64,000 nt of DNA from Haladaptatus sp. QDMS2 (GTDB lineage Archaea > Halobacteriota > Halobacteria > Halobacteriales > Halococcaceae). The notes beneath the pieces were generated by a model, which was not told where the DNA came from, did not search any database, and was given only the letters and a program-made list of their open reading frames with translations. This document shows positions 53,541 through 62,197 of this stretch, piece after piece; the first letter of the stretch is position 1; every line of letters starts with the position of its first letter. The translations under genes were made by a program, and so were the position numbers. The DNA lies in the NCBI RefSeq assembly GCF_029338295.1, contig NZ_CP119791.1, positions 2,542,001 to 2,606,000 of the forward strand. The letters run 5' to 3'.

Positions 53541-54758
53541 TCACTTTTTCCCACCAGCCAATCGCGTCGCCTCCGGGCGCAGCCGAAGTCTCAACATGGA
53601 GAGCGTGCCGAGCAGTGGCCCAATCGCGAGTGGGGCGAACGCCCACTGCCAGCCGACGAGGTCCACGAGGACAGGAACCAGTTGAATCGAGGCGATAGTG
53701 AGCAGGAAGCCGAGGGCGGTCTGGAGGGTGAGCGCCGTCCCGACGTAACTCGATTCGGCGAGTTCCGTGACCGCGACCGAGAACTGGGCGGAGTCGGCGA
53801 CGATGGTGAATCCCCAGAGGAGGACGAACGGCGCGAGAATCCAGAGCGGTGCGCCGAAGACGAACCCGGCGGCGAGACAGCTCAGGCCGCTCACGCCCAT
53901 ACTGACGCTCGTGACCGTGGTTCGACCGAGGCGGTCTGCGGCGAGGCCGGCGACCATTGCGCCCGCGCCGCCGATGGCGATGGTGCCAAAGGCGAGCAGG
54001 CCGGCGGTTCGCTGTGAGCCGGGGGTTCCGGCGGCGAGGCTGGCGACGAGGAAGACGGGAATCCACGTCCAGACGGCGTAGAGTTCCCACATGTGGCCGA
54101 AGTAGCCGCCGTTCGCGAGCAGGGTCGGACGGTCACGAAGAATGCGGACGACGGCGCGCGGGTCGAACGGGGCGGCGGGCGACTGGTAGGGGCCTTCGGT
54201 CACGAACAGCGCGAGGGCTGCGCCGACGGTGGCGACGCCCGCCGCGCCGAAGAGGACGAGTCGCGGGTTGTCGACACCGCCGATGACGCGGATGAGGTGG
54301 GGCAGGGCCGAGCCGACGGTGAGCGCCCCGACCAGAACGCCGACGGCCATGCCCCGCCCGGCGCGGAACCACCCGGCCATGAGTTTCATCCCCGGTGGGT
54401 AGACGCCGGCGAGCATCATGCCGGTCAGGAAGCGCAGGACGACGGCGGGAAGGAGCGATTCGACGAACGCGGCGATGGCGGCGGTTGCCGCCGCGCCGAC
54501 GAGGGCCGCACCGGCGACGAGGTACTTCGGCGTAATCACGTCGGAGATGGTGAACGCCGCAGAGAGGAGTGCCCCGGTGACGAAGCCGAGTTGGACGGCG
54601 TTCGTGAGCCACGCCGTCTCCGCAGGCGTGAGGTCCCACGCCGCGGCGAGTTCCGGGGCCGCCGCCGTCGCCGAGAACCACAGCGACATTATCAAAAGCT
54701 CCGCCGTGGCGATGAGCAAGAGCATCCGAAGACGGCGGGTGGACGAAACGCCCGTCAT
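53541..54758 (-). CDS. MFS transporter (cyanate permease-like)
   Basis: This 405-residue protein has 12 hydrophobic segments. It shows the CynX/NimT-type start (AELLIMSLWFSATAAAPELAAAW), GMMLAGVYPPGMKLMAGWFRAGRG after helix 4, and a middle loop of about 40 residues (YQSPAAPFDPRAVVRILRDRP). Helices are Ala- and Gly-rich, as is common here. It is monocistronic and convergent with rfcC; the substrate is unknown. Confidence 0.85.
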   Translation of the reverse strand: MTGVSSTRRLRMLLLIATAELLIMSLWFSATAAAPELAAAWDLTPAETAWLTNAVQLGFVTGALLSAAFTISDVITPKYLVAGAALVGAAATAAIAAFVESLLPAVVLRFLTGMMLAGVYPPGMKLMAGWFRAGRGMAVGVLVGALTVGSALPHLIRVIGGVDNPRLVLFGAAGVATVGAALALFVTEGPYQSPAAPFDPRAVVRILRDRPTLLANGGYFGHMWELYAVWTWIPVFLVASLAAGTPGSQRTAGLLAFGTIAIGGAGAMVAGLAADRLGRTTVTSVSMGVSGLSCLAAGFVFGAPLWILAPFVLLWGFTIVADSAQFSVAVTELAESSYVGTALTLQTALGFLLTIASIQLVPVLVDLVGWQWAFAPLAIGPLLGTLSMLRLRLRPEATRLAGGKK

Positions 54759-54959
54759 TATTCAGAACGATGACAGGCGACGGCTAAAGGCTTGCCCGCG
54801 CGTGTGAGGAGCGCGCAGCCCGTACAGCATTTTTTTTGGTCGAAACCGTTTATCAAAAATTCTGGGTTGGCACACTGACACAAATGACAGAACGTTCAGT
54901 CTAAAAGAGTGTAACACAGCTCTTTCCGCTGGTTTTTATACATTGTGCAGCCGACCTAT
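54759..54959. other. Intergenic region before the epimerase-like lipoprotein
   Basis: This stretch holds GCGCG...CGCGC followed by T8 (about 54788-54838) and a TATA-like TTTTTATACATTG at 54930-54942. It also contains AT-rich sequence with near-repeats of ACAC. No protein gene is supported before 54960. Confidence 0.4.
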
Positions 54960-55145
54960 ATGGTTAGCGTACGTGAATTATTGACCAAAAGACATTTACT
55001 CGGACTCGCGGTTACACACGGTGATGTTGACGAGTGGCCGACGAACCTCCCTCCAGGTTCTCGGTACCCTGGTGGGGACGGACAGATACGACACAGGATT
55101 GACAGCACAGTCGCGGTTCGCGACCAAGGAGTGCGTGTAGCATGA
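54960..55145 (+). CDS. Short leader-type open frame coupled to the downstream lipoprotein
   Basis: The 61-codon frame starts at ATG 54960, about 20-30 nt after a TATA-like box. Its TGA overlaps the next ATG in ATGA. The protein has no recognisable domain; composition is mixed, not clearly haloarchaeal. The exact overlap and promoter distance are its support. It may be a real small protein, a coupling frame, or chance. Confidence 0.35.
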   Translation: MVSVRELLTKRHLLGLAVTHGDVDEWPTNLPPGSRYPGGDGQIRHRIDSTVAVRDQGVRVA

Positions 55146-56302
55146 GCGACCAGCCCTCCAAGCGTGGTCCTCGACCGTCTCGACGACACCTGCTCGCGCT
55201 CGGCGCGTCACTCGGCCTCGCGGGGTGCATGGACATCACCTCCGGGTTCGAAAAGTGGCGACAGGACGGGCCTGCGACCACTTCGACGAACACCCCGGCA
55301 GCGACGTCGACCGCAACCCCACAGACTGAGACGGCCACAGAGACGGAGACAGAAACGCCCGAACCGGTCGAAGAAGCCGTAAACGGCGTCCCAATAAAGC
55401 GCACCGAGTTCACGTATCGCGAACTGCCCTACGAAGAACGTCCTCAGTTCTTCGGGCAGTACCGTGACGCGAAGCCACAGTGTGACAAAACCGTCTCACA
55501 GGTCAACGAACTGCCCGACCTCATCCCGGCGACGGTCGGCGACCACACCGGTCACTTTCCGCTCCGGACGACACGTTGGCTGCTTCGCTGCCTGCACTGT
55601 TATCGCGAAAGCGGAAAACAGGGCTACCTCGACCGCGCAGAGGAGTTCTCCCAGGCGCTCGTAGACGACGCCGCGATTGGCCCAAACGACGGCATCTACT
55701 TCTCGTATCGTCTCGACAAGGCGGGGTCGAGCGCCGACCTGAAAGCGCCGTGGTACTCGGGAATGTGCCAGGGCGTCGGCCTCTCTGCATACACTTACTT
55801 CCACGAGCTCACGGGCGACGACAAGTACCTGGACTTAGCAGAGCGGGTGTTCCAGACGTTCAAGTCCGTAAAGCGGACCACTGACGGCCCGTGGACGACG
55901 ATGGTCGACCCAAACGGCTACTACTGGGTCGAGGAGTATCCCTTCGAACCGCCGACGCACGTTATAAACGGCAAGTGTATCGGCATCTGGGGGCTGTACG
56001 ACTACTGGCTGCACACCGAATCTGCGGAGGCGAAGTTACTCCTCGACGCCACGCTCACCACGGTGCAGAACTACGCCGACCACTGGCGCGTCCCCGGTGA
56101 AGTGAGCTACTACGGACTCGACGGCTACCGGCGCTGGCAACTCGGCCAGACCGACCGGTATCCGGACCCGTACCGTGGCAACGACTACTACCACGGCGTC
56201 CACCTCATCCAGATAGACAAGCTCTACAAGCTCACCGGCGACGAGTTCTTCAAGCAGATGTGGGAACGCTACAAGTCGGACGACCCCGGCGACATGTCCT
56301 GA
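55142..56302 (+). CDS. Tat-exported lipoprotein with D-glucuronyl C5-epimerase-like domain
   Basis: This 386-residue protein has a twin-arginine signal with lipobox (RRHLLALGASLGLAGC), a Thr/Glu/Pro-rich linker (about 42-78) and a helical domain. Sections of that domain resemble the C-terminal catalytic domain of D-glucuronyl C5-epimerases: APWYSGMCQGVGLSAYTYF, GDDKYLDLAERVF and EEYPFEPPTHVINGKCIG, then IWGLYDYW. Eukaryotic members epimerise glucuronate in heparan sulphate. Here the likely substrate is a uronic-acid-containing cell-surface glycan, by inference. The linkage and substrate are not shown by the sequence. Confidence 0.8.
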   Translation: MSDQPSKRGPRPSRRHLLALGASLGLAGCMDITSGFEKWRQDGPATTSTNTPAATSTATPQTETATETETETPEPVEEAVNGVPIKRTEFTYRELPYEERPQFFGQYRDAKPQCDKTVSQVNELPDLIPATVGDHTGHFPLRTTRWLLRCLHCYRESGKQGYLDRAEEFSQALVDDAAIGPNDGIYFSYRLDKAGSSADLKAPWYSGMCQGVGLSAYTYFHELTGDDKYLDLAERVFQTFKSVKRTTDGPWTTMVDPNGYYWVEEYPFEPPTHVINGKCIGIWGLYDYWLHTESAEAKLLLDATLTTVQNYADHWRVPGEVSYYGLDGYRRWQLGQTDRYPDPYRGNDYYHGVHLIQIDKLYKLTGDEFFKQMWERYKSDDPGDMS

Positions 56303-56317
56303 CCACGTGGCCAGCTT

Positions 56318-57298
56318 TTATTCGAGCACGAGAATGTGGCGGGTCAGCGTGCCGTGAACGTACCGCTCGAACGAGTGAGTGACTTCCCAGCCAGCCGCTC
56401 GCGCTTCCTCGGCCCACGGGCGGTCCGCGACGAGGACGCACTTCTCTCCGACGCGCCTCGCTTCCGCGAGCGCACCGGCTACGAGGTCCGCGAGGTCGAG
56501 GTTCGCGATTTTCGACTGGCGACCGTACGGCGCGTCGAACACGACGGCGTCAACCGAATCGTCACGGAGGGCGAGGGCAGTCGCATCGCCGCGCACGATG
56601 CCGAAGTCCGCGTCATCGGGCAGCAGTTCGGTGAGATTCTGCTTCGTGCCCCGAACCATCTTCCACTGGGCGTCGTTGCCGACGAGACGCGCCCCCACGA
56701 GACCGCCTTCGAGGAGGACGCCGCCAGTTCCGCACATCGGGTCTAGAAGGGTGCGCCCCGGGCCGGCCCCGGCGATGTTCACGAGCGCCCGGGCGAGCAG
56801 CGGTTCCATCGACCCGGGCTGGAAGAAGGGACGGGCGGTCGGATTGCGGTCACCGTAGTCGCGGAGGCTCGCGGCAGCTTCCCAGCCGAGTGCGCAGACG
56901 TCGTCTGCGAACAGCGCGCGGAGGGTGTGGTCGGGGTCGTCCAAATCGACGGTGAACCCGCGGTCTACGAGCACGCCACCGAGCACGCGCTCTGCCTGCT
57001 GGGTGCTCACGTTCGCCGTATTCTGGATGTCCCGGGCGCGGACGGCGACGCTCCCCTCACGGTCGAACGTCGCGGATTCGAGCAGCAGGCGGGCGCTCTC
57101 GACGGAGGCATCGGTGTGGCCCACGAGTTCGTTCGCGCGGTGGGTGTAGGCGAGACGCGCGATGGCCGCGGCGTCGATGCTCCCGGCGCGGACGAGGCCG
57201 GTGGCCATCGGGGTCACCGCTGTCGCCGCGCTCTCGGCCTCGCAGGCGGCGAAAGCGTGGTCTTCACCACCGAGTTCCAGGACGTACACGATGCGCAC
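56318..57298 (-). CDS. trmG10: tRNA (guanine(10)-N2)-dimethyltransferase
   Basis: This 326-residue enzyme of the Trm11/Trm-G10 family methylates G10 in tRNA. It has an N-terminal THUMP-containing half (ERVLGGVLVDRGFTVDL) and a methyltransferase half with LLDPMCGTGGVLLEGGLVG and a catalytic motif reading DAPYGRQS instead of the commoner DPPYG. It starts at GTG 57298. It is divergent from tbp, with which it shares 102 nt of upstream DNA. It ends 15 nt from the convergent epimerase-like gene. Confidence 0.9.
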   Translation of the reverse strand: MRIVYVLELGGEDHAFAACEAESAATAVTPMATGLVRAGSIDAAAIARLAYTHRANELVGHTDASVESARLLLESATFDREGSVAVRARDIQNTANVSTQQAERVLGGVLVDRGFTVDLDDPDHTLRALFADDVCALGWEAAASLRDYGDRNPTARPFFQPGSMEPLLARALVNIAGAGPGRTLLDPMCGTGGVLLEGGLVGARLVGNDAQWKMVRGTKQNLTELLPDDADFGIVRGDATALALRDDSVDAVVFDAPYGRQSKIANLDLADLVAGALAEARRVGEKCVLVADRPWAEEARAAGWEVTHSFERYVHGTLTRHILVLE

Positions 57299-57365
57299 TC
57301 TGGAACCTCGAACAAAGAGCGTATCGGTTAAATACGCCGAAACCTGTCAACGGCTGGCACCAACA

Positions 57366-57395
57366 TTTATAAACCTTAAATACAAGTTTTTAAAC
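57366..57395 (+). promoter_or_regulatory. Clustered TATA-like boxes of the tbp gene
   Basis: Three AT-rich boxes precede the ATG at 57401: TTTATAAA (57366-57373), CTTAAATAC (57375-57383) and TTTTTAAAC (57387-57395). The first two sit near the normal -27 position for a leaderless transcript. The third lies too close to the start for a core TATA box and could be a binding site of TBP or a repressor. Confidence 0.6.
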
Positions 57396-57400
57396 GAAAC

Positions 57401-57961
57401 ATGACTGACCCCAAGGAGACTATTAATATTGAGAACGTGGTTGCCTCCACAGGCATCGGTCAGGAACTCGACCTTCAGTCTGTCGCGATGGACTTAGAAG
57501 GTGCCGACTACGACCCCGAACAGTTCCCCGGTCTCGTTTACCGCACCCAGAACCCGAAGTCTGCCGCACTCATCTTCCGCTCTGGCAAAATCGTCTGCAC
57601 CGGTGCAAAGAGCACCGACGACGTCCACGAGAGCCTGAACATCGTGTTCGACAAGCTCCGTGAACTCAACATCAACGTAGACGAGGACCCTGAAATCGTC
57701 GTCCAGAACATCGTCACGAGCGCGGACCTCGGTCGCAACCTGAACCTGAACGCAATCGCCATCGGGCTCGGCCTCGAAAACATCGAGTACGAACCAGAGC
57801 AGTTCCCCGGCCTCGTCTACCGCCTCGACGAGCCGAAAGTCGTCGCCCTGCTGTTTGGCTCCGGCAAACTCGTCATCACGGGTGGGAAGAAACCGGTCGA
57901 CGCAGAACACGCCGTCGACAAGATCGTCTCGCGCCTCGAAGAACTCGGCCTGCTCGAGTAA
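57401..57961 (+). CDS. tbp: TATA-binding protein
   Basis: This 186-residue general transcription factor has the two-fold saddle. Repeat one (about 7-90, INIENVVASTGIGQELDL, GLVYRTQNPKSAALIFRSGK) and repeat two (about 97-180, IVVQNIVTSADLGRNL, GLVYRLDEPKVVALLFGSGK) are clearly homologous. Both keep the Phe-rich DNA-bending region (FPGLVYR). The end is LGLLE. Haloarchaea carry several TBPs, and I cannot tell which paralog this is, though its neighbourhood and sequence fit a primary one. Confidence 0.97.
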   Translation: MTDPKETINIENVVASTGIGQELDLQSVAMDLEGADYDPEQFPGLVYRTQNPKSAALIFRSGKIVCTGAKSTDDVHESLNIVFDKLRELNINVDEDPEIVVQNIVTSADLGRNLNLNAIAIGLGLENIEYEPEQFPGLVYRLDEPKVVALLFGSGKLVITGGKKPVDAEHAVDKIVSRLEELGLLE

Positions 57962-58003
57962 CTTCCGGCACACACAAGCCTTTTCGCACTCTCACAGACG
58001 AGT

Positions 58004-58378
58004 ATGGACTCTACCGCACTGCAGGTCGTCCCAGCCGAAGGCGGCCCGCTCGCGGTCGCTGGGACGTTCGTCCTTGGGGCGCTTTTCTACGCACTCACCG
58101 CGCACATCGCCGCCCGGTACGTCCTCGGCGACGTACCGCCGACCCGTGCACTCATGGTCGGCCCCGTGCCGGCACTGGTGACGATTCTCCTCCAGCAATA
58201 CCCCGTCGCCGTAATGTTGCTCATGGGATTCATCGCCGACTTTCTGGCGATTCGGTTCATCTACCGCGTGCGGCTCAAAACAGGTGGTCTCATCGCCGTC
58301 GTCCACTACACCGTCACGGTGTTGCTCGCGCTCGTCCTCGCGAACCTCGTGGCGCTACTCGGAACCGCACCGACCTGA
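58004..58378 (+). CDS. Multi-pass membrane protein (DUF7473-like)
   Basis: This 124-residue protein has four hydrophobic segments (LAVAGTFVLGALFYALTAHIA; MVGPVPALVTILL; VAVMLLMGFIADFLAIRFIY; VVHYTVTVLLALVLANLVAL). The basic pattern RVRLKTG lies between the last two. It matches a conserved haloarchaeal family that often follows tbp. Its role is unknown. Confidence 0.8.
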   Translation: MDSTALQVVPAEGGPLAVAGTFVLGALFYALTAHIAARYVLGDVPPTRALMVGPVPALVTILLQQYPVAVMLLMGFIADFLAIRFIYRVRLKTGGLIAVVHYTVTVLLALVLANLVALLGTAPT

Positions 58379-58390
58379 AAAATCCAGTTT

Positions 58391-59239
58391 CTATTCGACC
58401 AATCGCTCGATTTCCGTCACGAGAATCCCCGACGCGCCGAGTTGCTTTACCTCCGTGATGGTCTCGAACACGTCGCGCTCGTCCACGACCACATGGACAG
58501 CGACGTTGTCTCCGCCCGCGATATCCATCACCGTCGGGCCGCCGAGGCCGGGCAATGCCTCGCGAATGGCGTCGAGCTGGTCGCGAGGTGCGTTCATCAT
58601 CAGGTAGCGCTTGCCCTCCGCGTGGAGCACGGAGTCGAGCGCCGTCTTGATTTGCCCCACTTTCTCGTCCTCGACGACGTCCTCGCGAGCGAACAGGCGC
58701 ACGGAGCTGCCCAAGACTTCATCAAGGATAGCGAGGCGATTGACGCGTAGCGTCGTCCCGGTGGAGGTGATGTCGATGATGGCGTCGGCCATGTCCACGT
58801 GCGGTGTGAGTTCGGTCGCCCCAGTGACCTCCACGATGTCCGGGTCGATGTCCCGCTCTGCGAAGTAGTTGCGCGCGATGTTCGGGAACTCCGTGGCGAC
58901 GGTCTTCCCATCTAAGTCGTAAATCTCCTCGATGTCGCCGTCTTCGGGCGCGGCGAGCACGAGGCGACACTGCCCGTAGCCGAGGTCCAGCAGGTCGACG
59001 AGGTTCGAGACGCCCGACTCGTGGACCTGGTCTAGGCCGGTGATGCCCACGTCCGCCGCGCCGTCTGCGACGTACTCGGGGATGTCCGCGGCGCGGACGA
59101 AGAGAATAGTGACAGCTGGGTCGACCGTACTGGCGTAGAGTTTGCGGTCTGCGCCGTCCACGACGTGCAGCCCTGCGCGTTCGAGCAGGTCAATCGTCGG
59201 GTCGTGCAGTCGGCCTTTGTTCGGCACAGCGATGCGCAT
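58391..59239 (-). CDS. hisG: ATP phosphoribosyltransferase (long form)
   Basis: This 282-residue enzyme starts histidine synthesis by joining PRPP and [18 protein letters not shown] and the PRPP-binding region [14 protein letters not shown] are intact, and residues beyond about 205 form the HisG C-terminal ACT-like regulatory domain ([16 protein letters not shown]), typical of the hexameric long form inhibited by histidine. The ATG at 59239 is the normal start. It lies convergent to the DUF7473-like gene with 12 nt between stops. Confidence 0.95.
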   Translation of the reverse strand: MRIAVPNKGRLHDPTIDLLERAGLHVVDGADRKLYASTVDPAVTILFVRAADIPEYVADGAADVGITGLDQVHESGVSNLVDLLDLGYGQCRLVLAAPEDGDIEEIYDLDGKTVATEFPNIARNYFAERDIDPDIVEVTGATELTPHVDMADAIIDITSTGTTLRVNRLAILDEVLGSSVRLFAREDVVEDEKVGQIKTALDSVLHAEGKRYLMMNAPRDQLDAIREALPGLGGPTVMDIAGGDNVAVHVVVDERDVFETITEVKQLGASGILVTEIERLVE

Positions 59240-59452
59240 TGGCTGGGCCTTTGCGTGGCGAAGCAAACTGTCTTTCCCTCCCGGAGTATTTTTCTCACCC
59301 AGATGAAGACTGTGTGACGTATTCGGATTGAAGGGTATCCTTCGCTGCAAACCATTCCAACCAATTCACTCAACGACCAATACTTCTCAAACCGACTTAA
59401 ATGAAGAGAGACTGCTAGGAGAAATTATATGAGATGAGAACGTGTCAACAAT

Positions 59453-59644
59453 ATGTCAAGCATAGATAAATTTGGAGGGACGTATCTAAGCGCCAACATA
59501 GCAATTGGAATTAGTGCAGTCGCCACCGTATTTATTGCAATAGCGGCAAGTGAGTTTATAGACAAAAGTATTGCATTAATTATCGCAATCTCAATAGGAG
59601 TTGTATTGGCGATTGGCTTGTACAGATTTATTAGAGGACCCTAA
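59453..59644 (+). CDS. Small AT-rich membrane protein gene
   Basis: This 63-residue protein has two hydrophobic helices (NIAIGISAVATVFIAIAA and SIALIIAISIGVVLAIGLY) separated by SEFIDK. The gene and its flanks (about 59390-59650) are strikingly AT-rich with AT-ending codons (ATA, TTA, ATT), unlike every neighbour. This suggests recent acquisition. A TATA-like ACTTAAATG lies at 59396-59403. No homologue is recognised. Confidence 0.55.
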   Translation: MSSIDKFGGTYLSANIAIGISAVATVFIAIAASEFIDKSIALIIAISIGVVLAIGLYRFIRGP

Positions 59645-59718
59645 CCGATCAAACCAATCGCCTCTACAAGCAGGTCTGAGTCGGCACGTTTTCAACACCC
59701 GCGACAGAATCTCCGGCC

Positions 59719-61005
59719 ATGACCACGCTCCAGATTACCGGCGGGAAGGTCCTCCTGCCGGACCTCTCGGTCGAAGACGCAGACGTGCTCGTAGACCAGG
59801 ACGCGGGCACGATTCTCGCTGTGGGCGACGTCGAAGCAGGCGACGAGACCTTAGACGTCTCCGGGTCGCTCGTCATGCCGGGGCTCGTGAACGCCCACTG
59901 CCACGCCGCGATGACCCTGCTCCGGGGCTACGCCGACGACAAGCCGCTCATGGACTGGCTCCAGGAGGACATCTGGCCGGCAGAGGCGCAGTTGACGCCC
60001 GAAGACGTGCGCGTCGGGACCGAGTTGGGCATCGTGGAGATGCTCAAGGCTGGCGTCACGACGTTCGCGGATATGTACTTCGAGGTGCCCGAAGTTTCGG
60101 CGGCAGTCGAGGACCTCGGCGTCCGCGCCCGCATCGGCCACGGAATCGTGACCATCGGCAAGGACGAGGACGACGCCTGGGACGACATCGAGGAATCCAT
60201 CGAGGTGGCCTCCGAGTTCGACGGCGCGGCAGGCGGGCGCATCAAGACGGCAGTGATGCCACACAGTCTCACGACGGTCGGCGAGGAGTACTACCGCGAG
60301 TTCCTGCCCGAGGTGCGCGAGGCGGGGCTTCCGGTCCACTACCACGCGAACGAGACGTTAGGTGAAGTCGAGCCAATCGTGGAGGAGCACGGCGAGCGTC
60401 CAATCGAGTACGCCGCAGACCTCGGGATGCTCGACGCGGGCGACTTCTTCGCCCACGGCGTGCACCTGGACGAGACCGAGATTTCGGTGCTCGCAGCCCA
60501 CGACGCCTCGGTCGTCCACTGCCCGGCGTCGAACATGAAGCTCGCGAGCGGGATGGCCCCCGTGCAGGCACTCCGCGATGCGGGCGTGACCGTCGCGCTC
60601 GGCACCGACGGCGCGGCCTCGAACAACGACTTAGACCTGTTCGACGAGATGCGCGACGCGGCCATGCTCGGGAAACTCGCCACCGGTGATGCGAGCGCCG
60701 TCCCCGCCGAGGCCGTCGTGGAGATGGCGACGCAGGGTGGCGCGGACGCCCTCGGGTTCGACGTGGGACGCATCGAGGCGGGGGCGAAAGCCGACTTCGC
60801 CGTCGTGGACTTCGAGGCTCCGCACCTGACTCCGGCCCACGACTACGTGAGCCACCTCGCCTACGCCGTCCGCGGGTCTGACGTGCGCCACACCGTCTGC
60901 GACGGACATATCCTCATGCGCGACCGCGATGTGCTCGTCTGCGACGAGGCCGCGGTGCGCGAGCGGGCGGCAGAACACGCCGCAGCGCTCGTCGACCGCG
61001 CCTGA
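59719..61005 (+). CDS. dadD: 5'-deoxyadenosine / S-adenosylhomocysteine deaminase-type amidohydrolase
   Basis: This 428-residue metal-dependent amidohydrolase of the MtaD/DadD group deaminates adenine nucleosides such as 5'-deoxyadenosine, methylthioadenosine or S-adenosylhomocysteine. Metal ligands are visible: HCH (NAHCHAAM, about 60-67), His in HYHANETLGE and HCPASNMKLASG, and Asp in GTDGAASNN. Length matches. An S-adenosylhomocysteinase gene lies 1.2 kb downstream on the same strand, supporting a shared role in disposing of SAM by-products. Confidence 0.9.
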   Translation: MTTLQITGGKVLLPDLSVEDADVLVDQDAGTILAVGDVEAGDETLDVSGSLVMPGLVNAHCHAAMTLLRGYADDKPLMDWLQEDIWPAEAQLTPEDVRVGTELGIVEMLKAGVTTFADMYFEVPEVSAAVEDLGVRARIGHGIVTIGKDEDDAWDDIEESIEVASEFDGAAGGRIKTAVMPHSLTTVGEEYYREFLPEVREAGLPVHYHANETLGEVEPIVEEHGERPIEYAADLGMLDAGDFFAHGVHLDETEISVLAAHDASVVHCPASNMKLASGMAPVQALRDAGVTVALGTDGAASNNDLDLFDEMRDAAMLGKLATGDASAVPAEAVVEMATQGGADALGFDVGRIEAGAKADFAVVDFEAPHLTPAHDYVSHLAYAVRGSDVRHTVCDGHILMRDRDVLVCDEAAVRERAAEHAAALVDRA

Positions 61006-61240
61006 GCGGTCGACTCGCCGGTTGGCCACCGAACGTACAGAAAATCTAACAGTTAGGGTTTGTGAAACGACGGCCTATTTGTCGTCAATTATAAGGGTAG
61101 AAATAAACGTATAGAGTCGTCTCTAAACGGTCTTGAGGAATCTCTACCGCCATATCTCGTCGCATGAACTGAACGAACAACGAAAAACTGAACTGAACAG
61201 AAATCTGTATTTATCTCGTTTCCAGAATATCGTTGTCTCG
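61006..61240. other. Intergenic region between dadD and the secreted-protein gene
   Basis: It carries AT-rich stretches (TTATAAGGG at about 61088, AAATAAACG near 61102, TGTATTTATC at 61206-61215). The last is about 28 nt before the next ATG and is the probable core promoter. No gene is supported; the open frames are short and lack acidic composition. Confidence 0.45.
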
Positions 61241-62011
61241 ATGAATTCGAAACCGAAGTTGTTCGCCATCGCAGCCGTGATGGCGTTGTTGCTCGCGACG
61301 GTCGGCCCCGTGGCCGCGTTCGCGGGTGACGAGACAGCGGGCAACGATTCGATGAGTACAGCTGGAAACGACGCACCGCTCGCGGTGCACGTCACAGAGA
61401 CGGATACCGACGTGACCGTCACCGTGACCAACGCGAGTGAACCCGTCTCGAACGCGAACGTGACCGTCGCGCCGGTGGGCGACGCCACCTACGACGGTGC
61501 TGGTGAGTACACAACCGACGAGAACGGGACCGTTTCACTCCCCGTTCCGGGCGAACAGGTCGAAGTCGAAATCGTCGCCACGAGCGGTGACGAGCGCGTG
61601 ACCACGACCACCGTGCTCGGCGACTGGCGACCGACCGTGGACGGCGACGCACCGTTCGGCCAGCACGTCTCACGGTTCGTCCACTACCTGTTAGACCGCG
61701 ATGATTTAGACGACGACAAGCCGTTCGGGCAGATGGTTCGCGAGTTCGTCCACGAACAGAAACAGCGGGCGGACAAGCACGCGAAGAAACACGACGACGA
61801 GAGTGAGAGCGCGGATGAAGAGTCCGACCGCGAGGACAAACGTCCCGACCACGCGAAGGATAAGGCGGACAAGGAAGACAAGCGCCCCGACCACGCCGGA
61901 CCGAAGGACGGCCACGAGCGCGGCACTGACAAGACATCTGACGACGGCGAGAACGAGGATAGCGAAACCGACGACGAAGACGAAGCGGAGAACAGCGACG
62001 CGGAAAACTGA
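61241..62011 (+). CDS. Secreted protein with Ig-like domain and charged His/Lys/Asp-rich tail
   Basis: This 256-residue protein has a signal peptide (cleavage near VAAFAG, residue 28) and an Ig/carboxypeptidase-regulatory-like domain (about 45-125, VTVTVTNASEPVSNANVTVAP...NGTVSLPVPGE). A helical piece with APFGQHVSRFVHYL and a related KPFGQMVREFVHEQ follows. The tail (about 170-256) is rich in D, E, K and H with the repeat DKRPDHA. Metal binding or surface interaction is possible but not shown. The ATG at 61241 has a TATA-like box about 30 nt upstream. Confidence 0.8.
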   Translation: MNSKPKLFAIAAVMALLLATVGPVAAFAGDETAGNDSMSTAGNDAPLAVHVTETDTDVTVTVTNASEPVSNANVTVAPVGDATYDGAGEYTTDENGTVSLPVPGEQVEVEIVATSGDERVTTTTVLGDWRPTVDGDAPFGQHVSRFVHYLLDRDDLDDDKPFGQMVREFVHEQKQRADKHAKKHDDESESADEESDREDKRPDHAKDKADKEDKRPDHAGPKDGHERGTDKTSDDGENEDSETDDEDEAENSDAEN

Positions 62012-62197
62012 AGTAGAGTCCGCGAAACGGGCACTCCGCGGTCGGAGCTGAATCGCACGCAAACTGACCCATCTGAACTGTCAGTGGCACCCCGCTCCGA
62101 GTTCTCGGAGCCAGCACGTCGATTCGGGATGTGAGTTTTTCTGCGGGCTGTAGACGAGTCCGGTAGCGTTTTGACCCGCCTGTGCCATTCTTCCGCC
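62012..62197. other. Intergenic region before ahcY with two hairpins
   Basis: ACTGAC/GTCAGT (62063-62068 and 62080-62085) and GCTCCGAG-TT-CTCGGAGC (62094-62111) lie between the secreted-protein gene and ahcY. The second is followed by a T5 run after about 25 nt. They may end the upstream transcript. No gene is seen. Confidence 0.4.
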
